Shown: positions 18,701 through 28,100, counted from the first letter of the stretch. The stretch: 64,000 nt of DNA from Kordia antarctica (GCF_009901525.1 NZ_CP019288.1:4183501-4247500), one strand, 5' to 3'. The notes: generated by a model from the sequence alone, not told the origin. Program-made: numbers and translations.

Positions 18701-19513
18701 ATGCAGATAAAAAGTTTTTACATCCAATCAATACCGAAACAGTTATTGATTGGATTTTTTATTGGACTTTGGTTATTTCTATTTCTCTTCTTTGTAGAAC
18801 CTTTTGATATGTATCAATTGGAACCAAACGAACGCAGTTTTGCAGCATTAGGATATAGTATTGTTGGCGTATTAACATATGTAATCGTGATTCCGATGCA
18901 AAAAATACTCTACAATATTGGTCATTCTTGGAGTTTACTTAAAGAAATTCTCTTGCTAGTTTCGTTACTAGTAATCTCAGGAATTACGAGTTTTCTATTT
19001 TTCAAATTTATATTATTACCAAATGAGCCAAATACGTATGACTTTGGTTTCTTCTTCTCGCAACGCGTATTTCCAACGGTTTTACTAATGTTGCCTGTAA
19101 TGATTTTTTTAAGATGGATTTTTGGCGATAAAACGCAGATGGAAACTTTAACAGCAGTACCAAAAGAACAATCAATTGTAATCAAAGGCGAAAACAAAGC
19201 AGAAGTATTACATCTAAAAGACGCTGAATTGGTTTTCATTGAATCTGCAAACAATTATGTGAAAGTTCATTACTTATTGCAAAATGAATTGAAGAACGAA
19301 CTCTTTCGAACCAAAATATCTGTCTTGCAAAAAGAATTTCCGTTCTTACTAAAAACGCATCGATCATTTCTCATAAATCCGATTCACTTTTTAGAATGGA
19401 AACGAGAATCTTCACAATCAATATTGTTATTAAAGCCAAACGTTACAGAAATTCCTGTGTCCAAAACGTACAAAAAAGCATTGGTAGCGAAATTCATTAA
19501 TCCCGCAGAATAA
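18701..19513 (+). CDS. LytTR-domain transcriptional regulator with membrane N-terminus
   Basis: 270 residues. The N-terminal ~150 residues hold four hydrophobic helices (GFFIGLWLFLFLFF, GYSIVGVLTYVIVIPM, ILLLVSLLVISGITSFLFF, VFPTVLLMLPVMIFL). A LytTR DNA-binding domain follows at about 165-265 (DAELVFIESANNYVKVHY, FLLKTHRSFLINPIHFLEW, EIPVSKTYKKAL). It is thus a membrane-anchored DNA-binding protein without a receiver domain or kinase. The signal is unknown. The 15-base gap to clpX suggests co-expression with proteolysis genes, but whether they cooperate is not shown. Confidence 0.9.
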   Translation: MQIKSFYIQSIPKQLLIGFFIGLWLFLFLFFVEPFDMYQLEPNERSFAALGYSIVGVLTYVIVIPMQKILYNIGHSWSLLKEILLLVSLLVISGITSFLFFKFILLPNEPNTYDFGFFFSQRVFPTVLLMLPVMIFLRWIFGDKTQMETLTAVPKEQSIVIKGENKAEVLHLKDAELVFIESANNYVKVHYLLQNELKNELFRTKISVLQKEFPFLLKTHRSFLINPIHFLEWKRESSQSILLLKPNVTEIPVSKTYKKALVAKFINPAE

Positions 19514-19631
19514 TACGTTCGCCAAAGCGGAAAATTTTCACCACTCAAACCGATTCATTCGCCACAAATAGTTGTAAACACTCATAAAAAGTCGGAATAT
19601 TGAACTGTCAAACACAAACAAAAAATTCATT

Positions 19632-20867
19632 ATGAAAAAGACAATCTTCAAAGTATTCGCCCTAACACTATTAGTAATTACAGTTTTTTGCTGTGAAAGT
19701 TGCACCATGGTTTATAGAACTATTGCGCATGGACAAGCAGACATTACAGATAACGAATGGCAACCAAATGTTACGGTAGCAAAAGGAACAGACGATTTCA
19801 TGTTTGCTGCAAAAACCGACACAGAATTAGCTTCTTTCTTAGATGAAACTTTGCAAGGAACAAATACAAATGCTTTTATGGTCATTAGAAACGATACCAT
19901 TATCTACGAGAAGTTTTATAATGAATATGATAAAAACTCGCTTTTAACATCTTTCTCGGTAGCAAAATCTTTTGTATCGGCGTTGGTCGGAATTGCGCAA
20001 GAAGAAGGTTTGTTGGACGAAAACGCATCGATTACAACGTATTTGCCAGAATTATTAAAGCAAGACAAAGACTTTGAGAAAATCACGGTAAAACACTTGC
20101 TAAACATGCAAAGCGGAATCAAATTTGACGAATATCCAAGAATCAATCCATTTACAGGAATGGCACGTTTGTATTACGGAACCAACATTCGCTCCAAAGT
20201 AACCAACGGAATGAGCATTGCAGAAGCGCCAGGACGTTACAATTACAGAAGTATAGATACGCAGGTTTTAGGTGTAATTTTAGAGCGTGTTACAAAAATG
20301 CCTTTAGAAGAATATCTATCTCAAAAAATATGGAAACCACTTGGAATGAAATCAGATGCAACTTGGTCTGTAGATAGCGAAAGTAGTAAAATGGTCAAAG
20401 CATTCTGTTGTTTAAACGCTACAGCCGAAGATTTTGCAAAATTTGGACGCTTATATTTAAATGGCGGAATGTACAATGGTGTTCAAATTGTGCCAAAAGC
20501 TTGGGTTGAAAAAACGAATAGTGGGAAAAAAATCAGAAGTCATTCAGGATACAAAAACAAATGGTGGACAAGTACACATTACGATGTATTTGACACGGAA
20601 GCAGAAGGCGAAGCATACGCAGAAGCGAACGGAAAGCAGTTTCTAAGCACGAAAAAGTTAAAAAGCGGTAAATATGTTTCGTATTTCCAAGGAGACGATT
20701 ACAACGCATTAGGAATCCTTGGGCAACATGTCTATGTAAATCCAACAGAAAACCTTATTATAGTTCGTTTGGGCGATTCTTGGAGACATAATAAATTCTA
20801 CTTATCTGAATTAATTTATACCTACGTTGGAAACGGCAGATATAAAAAGATGTTGGAGAAGGAGTAA
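19632..20867 (+). CDS. serine hydrolase of the beta-lactamase/NylB-like family
   Basis: 411-residue exported serine hydrolase. The N-terminus is a hydrophobic signal ending in VFCCESC, compatible with lipidation. The SxxK motif occurs as SFSVAKSF near residue 108, with the catalytic serine. The second motif, usually YxN, reads YRS within RYNYRSIDTQVLG, as in 6-aminohexanoate-dimer-hydrolase-like enzymes. The overall layout (HLLNMQSG, IWKPLGMKSDATWS, EDFAKFGRLYLNGG) is class C-like. It may act on esters, amides or peptides; antibiotic hydrolysis cannot be assumed. It appears monocistronic. Confidence 0.88.
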   Translation: MKKTIFKVFALTLLVITVFCCESCTMVYRTIAHGQADITDNEWQPNVTVAKGTDDFMFAAKTDTELASFLDETLQGTNTNAFMVIRNDTIIYEKFYNEYDKNSLLTSFSVAKSFVSALVGIAQEEGLLDENASITTYLPELLKQDKDFEKITVKHLLNMQSGIKFDEYPRINPFTGMARLYYGTNIRSKVTNGMSIAEAPGRYNYRSIDTQVLGVILERVTKMPLEEYLSQKIWKPLGMKSDATWSVDSESSKMVKAFCCLNATAEDFAKFGRLYLNGGMYNGVQIVPKAWVEKTNSGKKIRSHSGYKNKWWTSTHYDVFDTEAEGEAYAEANGKQFLSTKKLKSGKYVSYFQGDDYNALGILGQHVYVNPTENLIIVRLGDSWRHNKFYLSELIYTYVGNGRYKKMLEKE

Positions 20868-20885
20868 TATGTTTATAGTATACTA

Positions 20886-20925
20886 ACAGCCAAAAGTTAA
20901 TAGATTGCTATTAGCTTTTGGCTGT
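20886..20925 (+). terminator. hairpin after the serine hydrolase gene
   Basis: Inverted repeat ACAGCCAAAAG ... CTTTTGGCTGT extended by TAATAG/CTATTA, loop of about 4-5 bases. It lacks a clean T-run, so termination is likely but not certain. Confidence 0.5.
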
Positions 20926-21298
20926 ATGCTTTTAGTAGTTCTCGTCAAACTGAACTATGTGCTGAACTTGATTCAGTATTGATTCAGTTTTCATATAATC
21001 ATTTACAATCAATATGGTGAGATTCTGAATCAAGTTTAACAGGTGTTCAGAACGAAGTTTTTAAGTTTTTTTTTAACAGTTTTCTGCTTAAAAAGATTAG
21101 TTGTTGTTGAGGTTTTTTGTAAGTTTCTTTGATATTTTTACTCACCTTACGGGAAAGCACATTGTTTAGTTATAGTATTTATTTTATATTTATGGGAAAT
21201 CAATGGAATGGAGAGTAGAAATTATGTATATATTATTAGTTACAATCTAGACCAAGAAACAAATTTGTACCTTTGAATTCTGAAATTTAAAAACATTC
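20926..21298. other. intergenic region with a degenerate palindromic repeat and a promoter
   Basis: No gene is evident. Bases ~20940-21055 hold a decayed copy of the repeat seen intact at 59641-59735: CTGAACTTGATTCAG, an AT-rich centre, then GATTCTGAATCAAGTT. A -7 promoter element TACCTTTG (21268-21275) lies 24 bases before the TTG start of the next gene. Confidence 0.55.
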
Positions 21299-22453
21299 TT
21301 GAAAGTAGAACATAATATATCTCGATTAAAGCACCTGCTGAAAATGTATAAACTTTCACTATCTGAATTTTTATTGAAAATCAGTGAAGGTTTAAAGATG
21401 CCTATAAGTGAAAAAGATGTTTTTTCTGAAAGAATAGAAGTTAAGTACTTAAAAAGGATAGATAAAATTTTTGAAAAAGGGATTCATTACTATTTAGACC
21501 CAAAAGCACCTGAAAACTCGAAGGAAGCAAGTGTTTTTTTTAGAAAAGAAAGTTTTGGAACTGAATTAAATTTTAGAGCAAAAAAAATAGTAAGTCAATT
21601 TGAGGAATTAAAAATATCAATTACTGCAATTTCAAAATTAGCAGAATTGGATACAAAAAGAAAAATTTCAAAATTTAGCATAAGGGATAATCCAGAAAAA
21701 ATAGCAAATGAATTTAGAAAAATTTTATACCCTAACTTCACTTCAAAACGCAGGGATTTTCTCAAATCCCTGATTTCAAAACTAGCGGAAAGTAATGTTT
21801 TAGTTTTTGAGTTTGTGGAAACTCATAATAGAAAAGAGAAAGCTAATATTGATGGCTTTTTTCTAAAACCAAATGTTATAGTCCTAAAAAGGCATCAATC
21901 TTTTCGAAGAGAAATATTTACCTTAGCTCATGAGTTGGGTCATTTTTTACTTGATAAAGAAGAAATTGAATTACTTGATTACAGTGTCATCGCAGATAAG
22001 CATTTATCTTCCATTGAAAGATGGTGTAATGATTTTGCGTATTATTTTCTAGTTGGCGAATATGGAAAAGTAATTAAGCACCTTGAGGTTGCTAAAGAGT
22101 CTAATGACTATCATTTTGATTTGATAAAAACAATTTCAGATAACACTCATTTGAGTCAAATCGCATTATTTACTAGATTGTTATTTAAAAATCAAATTAG
22201 CCAAACTAATTATAACAGAGTCAGGAATGAATTTGAAGAACAATTTCAAAAATATCAAAAAGAAAAAGATAGAGAAAAAGAATTACAAAAAGAAAAAGGC
22301 ATAAAACTAAGAGGTTCAGTTGCAAAACCAATTTCTTCACCTTTGTTTATTTCAACCATTCAAACTGCATTTTATGAAGGTATAATAAGTGAATATGAAG
22401 TTTGTAAAAAGTTGAACATCAAACCTGAAAAGTTAAATAAAATTATTCAATGA
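21299..22453 (+). CDS. ImmA/IrrE family metallo-endopeptidase
   Basis: 384 residues. The zinc signature HELGH is at 211-215 within REIFTLAHELGHFLLDKEE, with a downstream acidic residue expected as third ligand. The N-terminus (about 1-120) is helical and might carry a divergent XRE-like region, but no clear HTH can be assigned. The start is a TTG at 21299; a TACCTTTG promoter element ends 24 bases upstream, supporting it over the ATG at 21344. The frame overlaps the next gene by ATGA. IrrE-type peptidases cleave repressors or act as antitoxin-like partners. Base composition is more AT-rich than neighbours by eye. Confidence 0.85.
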   Translation: MKVEHNISRLKHLLKMYKLSLSEFLLKISEGLKMPISEKDVFSERIEVKYLKRIDKIFEKGIHYYLDPKAPENSKEASVFFRKESFGTELNFRAKKIVSQFEELKISITAISKLAELDTKRKISKFSIRDNPEKIANEFRKILYPNFTSKRRDFLKSLISKLAESNVLVFEFVETHNRKEKANIDGFFLKPNVIVLKRHQSFRREIFTLAHELGHFLLDKEEIELLDYSVIADKHLSSIERWCNDFAYYFLVGEYGKVIKHLEVAKESNDYHFDLIKTISDNTHLSQIALFTRLLFKNQISQTNYNRVRNEFEEQFQKYQKEKDREKELQKEKGIKLRGSVAKPISSPLFISTIQTAFYEGIISEYEVCKKLNIKPEKLNKIIQ

Positions 22454-23022
22454 TAGTAGTAATAGATACAAGTTCTTTGTTGTCCTTGGTTCGTTATTAC
22501 TTACCATTTGACCAAGATAATAGACTTCTGAACTTTATAAAAAAAGAGATACAAAATCATAACATTATTGTTATAGATGAAGTATTAAATGAGTGCAAAT
22601 TGGTCTCTGGAAAATTAGTTGTAAAAAAATTAAATTTTTTACTTGATAAAGAATTTTTAAAGAAGAACAAAGTCCCAATTAAAACAGATAATTTAATTCC
22701 ACCGTCACCTAAAAAATTCTATAACCTTGTAGATAATACATTCAAAACAACTAATGCAAAAAGATTAAATAGTGCTCAATTTGAACAGCAAAAAAAAGAA
22801 TTTTTAGAATCAGCAGATGCACGAATGATTATTTATTTACTAATTCAAATTAGTAAAAATTCATTTGAAAATTTAATTCTTGTAACTGAGGAAACAGAAG
22901 GAAGTAATGACTTAAAAGCTTTTAAGAAATTGCCAGCGATTTGTAAAATATTGGATATAGAAGTGAAAACCCTACCTGAATTATTAGAATCGTATAATGA
23001 CATAAATTTATCATTTGAATGA
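22450..23022 (+). CDS. DUF4411-like PIN-domain protein (putative RNase toxin)
   Basis: 190 residues with a PIN-like layout: VVIDTSSLLSL at the N-terminus (acidic Asp6), VIDEVLNEC (about 40-48), SADARMIIYLL (about 123-133) and LVTEETEG followed by KKLPAICKILDIEVKTL. These positions fit the metal-binding acidic residues and C-terminal motif of DUF4411 proteins. It overlaps the IrrE-like gene by four bases (ATGA), so the two are translationally coupled. By analogy with type II toxin-antitoxin pairs, it is a candidate nuclease controlled by the peptidase partner; this is inference. Confidence 0.75.
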   Translation: MIVVIDTSSLLSLVRYYLPFDQDNRLLNFIKKEIQNHNIIVIDEVLNECKLVSGKLVVKKLNFLLDKEFLKKNKVPIKTDNLIPPSPKKFYNLVDNTFKTTNAKRLNSAQFEQQKKEFLESADARMIIYLLIQISKNSFENLILVTEETEGSNDLKAFKKLPAICKILDIEVKTLPELLESYNDINLSFE

Positions 23023-23091
23023 TAAATTTCCAATACATAAAAAGAGAAACTGTTTAGAAAGTCTTAAAAAACATTAAATCGAATTTACACC

Positions 23092-23109
23092 AAGCCCTTT
23101 TAAGGGCTT
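23092..23109 (+). terminator. hairpin after the PIN-like gene
   Basis: Perfect palindrome AAGCCCTTTTAAGGGCTT followed by TATTTAG; plausible intrinsic terminator with a weak T tract. Confidence 0.55.
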
Positions 23110-23147
23110 TATTTAGTTATGGGGCTGATTTACTTAAACTTTGCAAA

Positions 23148-23181
23148 ACAAAAAAAAGAGCACTCAAACGAGCACTCTTTA
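23148..23181 (-). terminator. intrinsic terminator of the OmpA/PD40 gene
   Basis: Read on the minus strand the arms AGAGTGCTC and GAGTGCTCT pair fully with two G-U wobbles around a GTTT loop, followed by eight T residues. The wobbles make it directional for the minus strand. Confidence 0.7.
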
Positions 23182-23208
23182 ATTGGGCAATATCAGTTTA
23201 TTTACAAT

Positions 23209-24825
23209 TTACTCCACGATAACAAACTCAATTCTACGGTTTGTTTCGTGTTGCGTTTCCGAACATGTAGTTCCACAATTCTCTTTAGGTTGTGTTTCTC
23301 CATATCCTTTTGAAACCAAACGTTCCGCATCAACTCCGTTCGCAATTAAATATGCTTTTGCAGAAGCAGCTCTTTTGTCAGACAACTTATAGTTGTAACT
23401 AGCTTTTCCTCTTGCATCGGTGTGCGCATTGATTTCAATATTCATTTCTGGATGCTCATTCAATACGTCAACAATCTTATTTAAAGATAATGTAGACTCA
23501 TCTTTGATGCTCCATTTATTATAATCGAAATAGATGTTTTCTATTTTAATCACTAATTTTTCAGCTTCTACTACAATTTCGGCTTTCGCTTGTGGCAACT
23601 TAATCGTAACTGTATGTTTAAAATCGTCACCTCTAAAAGATTCAAATTCTTCGTCAGTTTCAATAAAACCATCTTTAGAAGCGTGTAAAGTATACGAATT
23701 ATAAGGAATTACGGTTGTTGTAAAAACACCTTTATCATCCGAAGTAATCTTATCTACAACTCTACCATACGTATCAACAACGGTTACCGTTGCATTTGGT
23801 AACACCATGTTCGTTTTAAAATCAACAATAGTTCCTTGTAACTGTTGTGTTGTTTTTTTTCTTTTAAAATAATAAATATCATTTCCACCTTTTCCACCAG
23901 CTCTATTAGAAGTGAAAAAACCAGAATTTGATTGATCCATTAAAAACCCAAAATCATCTTCCGTACTATTCAAAGAACTTCCCATATTTACAGGGAAATT
24001 AAATTTTCCATCAATAATTTTACTTTCAAAAATATCTAAACCACCTAAGTTATAATGTCCGTTAGAAGAGAAATACAAAGCACTATTATCGCCCATTACA
24101 TACGGGAACTTTTCGTCTTTGTGCGTATTAATTTCACTTCCTAAGTTTTTTGGAGCGTTATAAGTCCCATCTTCGTTTATAGTTACTGAAAAGATATCAA
24201 AACCACCTTTTGAACCTGGAATATTCGCAGAAAAGTAAATTATTTTATCATCTGGAGATAAAACTGGATTCTCAATAGCGTATCCAACTTCATTAAATGG
24301 TAGCATTTCAAAGTTTGACCACTGGTAATCTACCATTTCAGCTCTGAATATTTTTAAATTGTGCTGTCCGTTCTCTTCAATACTTCTTGTAAAGAAAACT
24401 ACATTTTCTGCACTAGAAAGTGCTACAGAACCTTCATTACTTTCTTTAGTATTAATTGCTCTTGAGAAGTTGACTAAATTTTTAATAGCTCCTTTTTGAT
24501 TCAAATCTCCACAATATAAATTATAAAAACCTTCTTCCTTGCTACTAAAAGCTCCAATTCTTTTGGAGGAAGAAACAATCACTTTATCTCTAAAAAATGC
24601 AGTTGCATGTTCTGAATAAGAAGTATTAATATTAAGATTTTCGAAATGGTATAGGAAACCGTTTGGATCTAAAGCTTTGATCGCTCGGTTTTCAATGTCT
24701 TTTGTGGTTACATCGCTGTAATATTCACTCGTTTCCATCGCTAATGCCTCTGGCCCTTGTGCATTTGCGAAAGTCACAGTGAAAAATGCTGAAAGAATCA
24801 GCATGGTAGGTGTGAATTTTTTCAT
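23209..24825 (-). CDS. OmpA family protein with PD40-type propeller repeats
   Basis: 538 residues using the ATG at 24825 just before a clear signal peptide (KKFTPTMLILSAFFTVTFANAQG). Residues ~60-330 hold PD40/WD40-like repeats (SPDDKIIYFSANIPGSKGGFDIFSV, NSALYFSSNGHYNLGGLDIF, SGFFTSNRAGGKGGNDIYYF). A carboxypeptidase-regulatory-like Ig domain follows (~335-415: GTIVDFKTNMVLPNATVTVVD). The C-terminal OmpA domain (~425-538) has INAHTDARGKASYNYKLSDKRAASAKAYL. It is an outer-membrane lipid-independent peptidoglycan tether, similar to proteins that accompany PorP/SprF-type T9SS partners, although no PorP gene is adjacent here. Confidence 0.9.
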   Translation of the reverse strand: MKKFTPTMLILSAFFTVTFANAQGPEALAMETSEYYSDVTTKDIENRAIKALDPNGFLYHFENLNINTSYSEHATAFFRDKVIVSSSKRIGAFSSKEEGFYNLYCGDLNQKGAIKNLVNFSRAINTKESNEGSVALSSAENVVFFTRSIEENGQHNLKIFRAEMVDYQWSNFEMLPFNEVGYAIENPVLSPDDKIIYFSANIPGSKGGFDIFSVTINEDGTYNAPKNLGSEINTHKDEKFPYVMGDNSALYFSSNGHYNLGGLDIFESKIIDGKFNFPVNMGSSLNSTEDDFGFLMDQSNSGFFTSNRAGGKGGNDIYYFKRKKTTQQLQGTIVDFKTNMVLPNATVTVVDTYGRVVDKITSDDKGVFTTTVIPYNSYTLHASKDGFIETDEEFESFRGDDFKHTVTIKLPQAKAEIVVEAEKLVIKIENIYFDYNKWSIKDESTLSLNKIVDVLNEHPEMNIEINAHTDARGKASYNYKLSDKRAASAKAYLIANGVDAERLVSKGYGETQPKENCGTTCSETQHETNRRIEFVIVE

Positions 24826-25014
24826 TTTAAAATTTGGTATTGTACTATTGTTAATAATCTGATATTGTAAAGATAGCAAGCGAACACCGATACTTTTATT
24901 TTATTAGACAAATGACTCGAAAATCCGACAAGGAGAGTTTTAAAGGGAAATCGGTAGGAAAAAAACAGGTATTTTCCCCTGTAAAAAGAGGCTAATATAT
25001 TGAACTACAAAGAA

Positions 25015-26535
25015 CTATTGTGTAGAATTCATTTGAAGTAAATCATCCAAATAGATGCGTTCATTGGACAATCTTGGGATTTTATGTTGTCCGCCAAGTT
25101 TGTCTTTTTTCTTTAACCAATCGTAAAATAATCCGTTGCGCGCGACATGTAATTTTAGACTATTTAACGTTAAATTATTAAAGCGTTTTGCTTCGTAATC
25201 AGAGTTGATATTTTGCAGTGCTTCATCCAATAAAAAAGCAAATTCATCAATATTTTCTGGTGCTTTCTTAAACTCAATAATCCATTCGTGCGCACCTTTT
25301 TCACGATCAATCATAAAAATGGGTCCTGCAGTATATTCTACAATTTCTGATTTGGTAGCAATACAAACTCTTTTCAAAGCGTCTTTTGCATTTTCAATAA
25401 TTAATTCTTCACCAAAAACATTAATGTGATGTTTGGTGCGTCCTGTTACTTTAACGCGATGCGGACTCGTAGATGTAAAGCGAATTGTATCGCCAATTCT
25501 ATAGCGCCATAAACCTGCATTTGTCGTAATAACAACGGCATAGTTTTTCCCAATTTCAACATCAGACAACGGAATCACTTTCGGATCTAATGTATGAAAA
25601 GTATCCATCGGAATAAACTCATAAAAAATACCATAATCGAGCATTAACAACAATTCATCAGAATCATTTCGATCTTGAATGGCAAAGAAACCTTCCGAAG
25701 CATTGTAAATTTCGTAATATTTAAATTCAGGTTTTGGCAATAAATTTCGATACTGTTCTTCGTAAGGTCCAAAACTTACGCCGCCGTGAAAATATACTTC
25801 TAAATTCTCCCAAACTTCAAACAAATTTGCTTTCTGGGTTTGGACTAAAACTTCGTTCATTAACACCAACATCCACGATGGAACGCCAGCCAAACTTGTT
25901 ACGTTTTCACGAATTGTTTCTTTAATAATAGCATCAATCTTCACTTCCCAATCGCCCATTAAAGACACTTTATTGCTTGGCGTACTGCTAAATTCCGCCC
26001 AAAGCGGTAAATTATCAATCAATATAGCAGACAAGTCGCCAAAATACGTTCCGTTTTGTTCGTACAATTCTTTGCTTCCGCCCAAGCGTAAACTCTTTCC
26101 ATTAAACAATTGTGAACCTTCATTATTATTCAAATACATAGACAGCAAATCTTTGCTTGCTGCATAATGGCATAACTCTAAAGAATCTTGACTTACGGGA
26201 ATAAATTTACTTTTAGCGTTCGTTGTTCCACTCGATTTTGCAAACCAACGAATTGGTTTTGGCCAAAAAATATTCGATTCTCCTTTGCGGGAACGTTCAA
26301 TCATTGGTTGAATGTCCTCGTAACAAGTCACAGGAATTCGTTCCGTAAAAGTTTTATAATTGGTAATAGTTGGAAAATCGTATTGTTTTCCAATTTCCGT
26401 TTTTTGTGCAGTATTCACCAAAGACATCAGCAATTCTAATTGTACTTCGTTTGGGTTCTTCAAAAAATGCTCTATTTGATAGATGCGTTTTTTCAAAAAC
26501 CAAGAAGCGATAGAATTTACTAATGGTATCGACAT
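25015..26535 (-). CDS. GH3 auxin-responsive promoter family protein
   Basis: 507 residues from the ATG at 26535, where the family N-terminus SIPLVNSIASWFLKKRIYQIEHFLKNP begins; the longer frame adds an unconserved leader. GH3-fold adenylate-forming enzymes show a phosphate-loop-like segment (FAKSSGTTNAKSKFIPVS, about 92-109), then YFHGGVSFGPYEEQYR and NASEGFFAIQD in the middle, and WRYRIGDTIRFTS with VTGRTKHHINVFGEELI near 370-400. Plant members conjugate amino acids to jasmonate or auxin; the bacterial substrate is unknown. It is common in Bacteroidota. Confidence 0.9.
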   Translation of the reverse strand: MSIPLVNSIASWFLKKRIYQIEHFLKNPNEVQLELLMSLVNTAQKTEIGKQYDFPTITNYKTFTERIPVTCYEDIQPMIERSRKGESNIFWPKPIRWFAKSSGTTNAKSKFIPVSQDSLELCHYAASKDLLSMYLNNNEGSQLFNGKSLRLGGSKELYEQNGTYFGDLSAILIDNLPLWAEFSSTPSNKVSLMGDWEVKIDAIIKETIRENVTSLAGVPSWMLVLMNEVLVQTQKANLFEVWENLEVYFHGGVSFGPYEEQYRNLLPKPEFKYYEIYNASEGFFAIQDRNDSDELLLMLDYGIFYEFIPMDTFHTLDPKVIPLSDVEIGKNYAVVITTNAGLWRYRIGDTIRFTSTSPHRVKVTGRTKHHINVFGEELIIENAKDALKRVCIATKSEIVEYTAGPIFMIDREKGAHEWIIEFKKAPENIDEFAFLLDEALQNINSDYEAKRFNNLTLNSLKLHVARNGLFYDWLKKKDKLGGQHKIPRLSNERIYLDDLLQMNSTQ

Positions 26536-26665
26536 TGTATTTGAGTTATTCGGTTGTGATTTTAGTTGATAAAATATGGTTGCTCGCGAAAAGTTTTTTA
26601 CTTTCGTGAACGATCTTCTTGGAAGCAATCATACTTTAAGTGAATAAAAATAGCAAAAATCTTTA

Positions 26666-27460
26666 ATGATGTATCAAGGTGTTTTAACAAAAATGCAAAC
26701 AGAGTTTGGAAAACCGATTCAATATTACCTAAATTTTGAGGATGATTTCCTGAATATGAACCAATTACTAGATAAAACACTGACTTTAAATTTTGAAAAA
26801 TTTGAATGCTTAAATTGTCATTTAAATAAAGAAATTTACCGTCAGGGATTCTGTAAAAGCTGTTTTTTCGAAATTCCGACTGCTGGCGACTGGATTATGC
26901 GTCCCGAATTGAGCACTGCACATTTGGATGTTGAAGACCGCGATTTGGAGTATGAGAAAAAAGTACAACTAAAACCACACATTGTCTATTTGGCATTATC
27001 TAGCGAAATAAAAGTTGGTGTTACCCGAAAAGGACAAGTGCCTACACGTTGGATAGATCAAGGCGCTGTAAAAGCCGTAGAAATTGTAGAAGTGCCAAAC
27101 AGATATTTGGCTGGAATTACGGAAGTTGCGTTAAAATCTTTTGTGTCTGATAAAACAAATTGGCGAAAAATGCTTCAAAATCTCAATGAAGATGCTGATT
27201 TATTAGCAAAAAAAGAAGAATTAAAGCAATTTATTCCTGAAGAAGCAAAACCTTATTATTTACCAAATAGGGAAGTTGTAGAGTTGGAATTTCCTGTATT
27301 ATCGTATCCAGAAAAAGTAAAAAGTCTGAATCTTACCAAAACACCAAATTATTCAGGTGTTTTAAAAGGCATCAAAGGACAATATTTAATATTTGAAGAC
27401 AATACTGTTTTCAACATTCGCGGAAACGAAGGTTTGGTGGTGAATCTTTCGATTGATTAA
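26666..27460 (+). CDS. DUF2797 domain-containing protein
   Basis: 264 residues. Four cysteines in two pairs (CLNCHLNKEIYRQGFCKSC, about 49-67) suggest a zinc-binding knuckle. It continues with PELSTAHLDVEDRDLEYEKKVQLKPHIVYLALSSEIKVGVTRKGQVPTRWIDQGA, matching the GIY-YIG-related DUF2797 family (the pattern around KVGVTR resembles a GIY-YIG core). Function is unknown. Its last codons are the start of the 189-bp tandem repeat immediately downstream. Confidence 0.87.
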   Translation: MMYQGVLTKMQTEFGKPIQYYLNFEDDFLNMNQLLDKTLTLNFEKFECLNCHLNKEIYRQGFCKSCFFEIPTAGDWIMRPELSTAHLDVEDRDLEYEKKVQLKPHIVYLALSSEIKVGVTRKGQVPTRWIDQGAVKAVEIVEVPNRYLAGITEVALKSFVSDKTNWRKMLQNLNEDADLLAKKEELKQFIPEEAKPYYLPNREVVELEFPVLSYPEKVKSLNLTKTPNYSGVLKGIKGQYLIFEDNTVFNIRGNEGLVVNLSID

Positions 27461-27941
27461 AAGATTGAAGAATTTAATAATTGAAAAATTCTCAACCGTT
27501 CTCGATACAATTTTCTATCGAAAATCACTCGAACTGACGCACGCTAGCGCGAGTTTTTAACTCGTGTCCCACTTTAGTATGTATAAAACAGCTTGTTTGA
27601 CGGCACAAGGTGCAAACTTGCGCTAGCAGTGAATCTTTCGATTGATTAAAAGATTGAAGAATTTAATAATTGAAAAATTCTCAACCGTTCTCGATACAAT
27701 TTTCTATCGAAAATCACTCGAACTGACGCACGCTAGCGCGAGTTTTTAACTCGTGTCCCACTTTAGTATGTATAAAACAGCTTGTTTGACGGCACAAGGT
27801 GCAAACTTGCGCTAGCAGTGAATCTTGCGATTGATTAAAAGATTGAAGAATTTAATAATTGAAAAATTCTCAACCGTTCTCGATACAATTTTCTATCGAA
27901 AATCACTCGAACTGACGCACGCCAGCGCGAGTTTTTAACTT
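27440..27941. repeat. 189-bp tandem repeat, 2.65 copies
   Basis: Units start at 27441, 27630 and 27819; the period is exactly 189. Units 1 and 2 look identical over 189 bases; unit 3 is a partial copy of about 120 bases with a few substitutions (CTTGCG for CTTTCG, CGCCAGCG for CGCTAGCG). Unit 1 begins inside the DUF2797 gene, so each copy carries its last codons and stop. Each unit contains the palindromic repeat TTCTCGATACAATTTT ... TCACTCGAACTGAC plus the module ACGCTAGCGCGAGTTTTTAACTCGTG. Confidence 0.92.
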
Positions 27942-28100
27942 GTATTCCATCTATATTTTACTTCAAAAAACTAAAAAGCCTCTTTTAAACTCAATTTTCA
28001 AATTAACACATTTTCAAATCATCAAATAGAATTCGTAGAATTCAAACACGCAACACGCATTTTCAAATTGACTAATCTTCAAATCAAACAATCGTTAAAA
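27942..28100. other. AT-rich spacer between tandem repeat and AsmA gene
   Basis: No gene seen. It contains short imperfect direct repeats of TTTTCAAATT/TTCAAATCA. Nothing else is supported. Confidence 0.4.

Noticed and set aside
19632-20867. Antibiotic-resistance beta-lactamase
   Set aside because: The YxN motif is YRS and the whole resembles NylB-like hydrolases; nothing in the sequence points to beta-lactam hydrolysis.
27440-27941. CRISPR array
   Set aside because: The units are 189-bp direct repeats with no short-repeat/unique-spacer alternation and no cas gene nearby.
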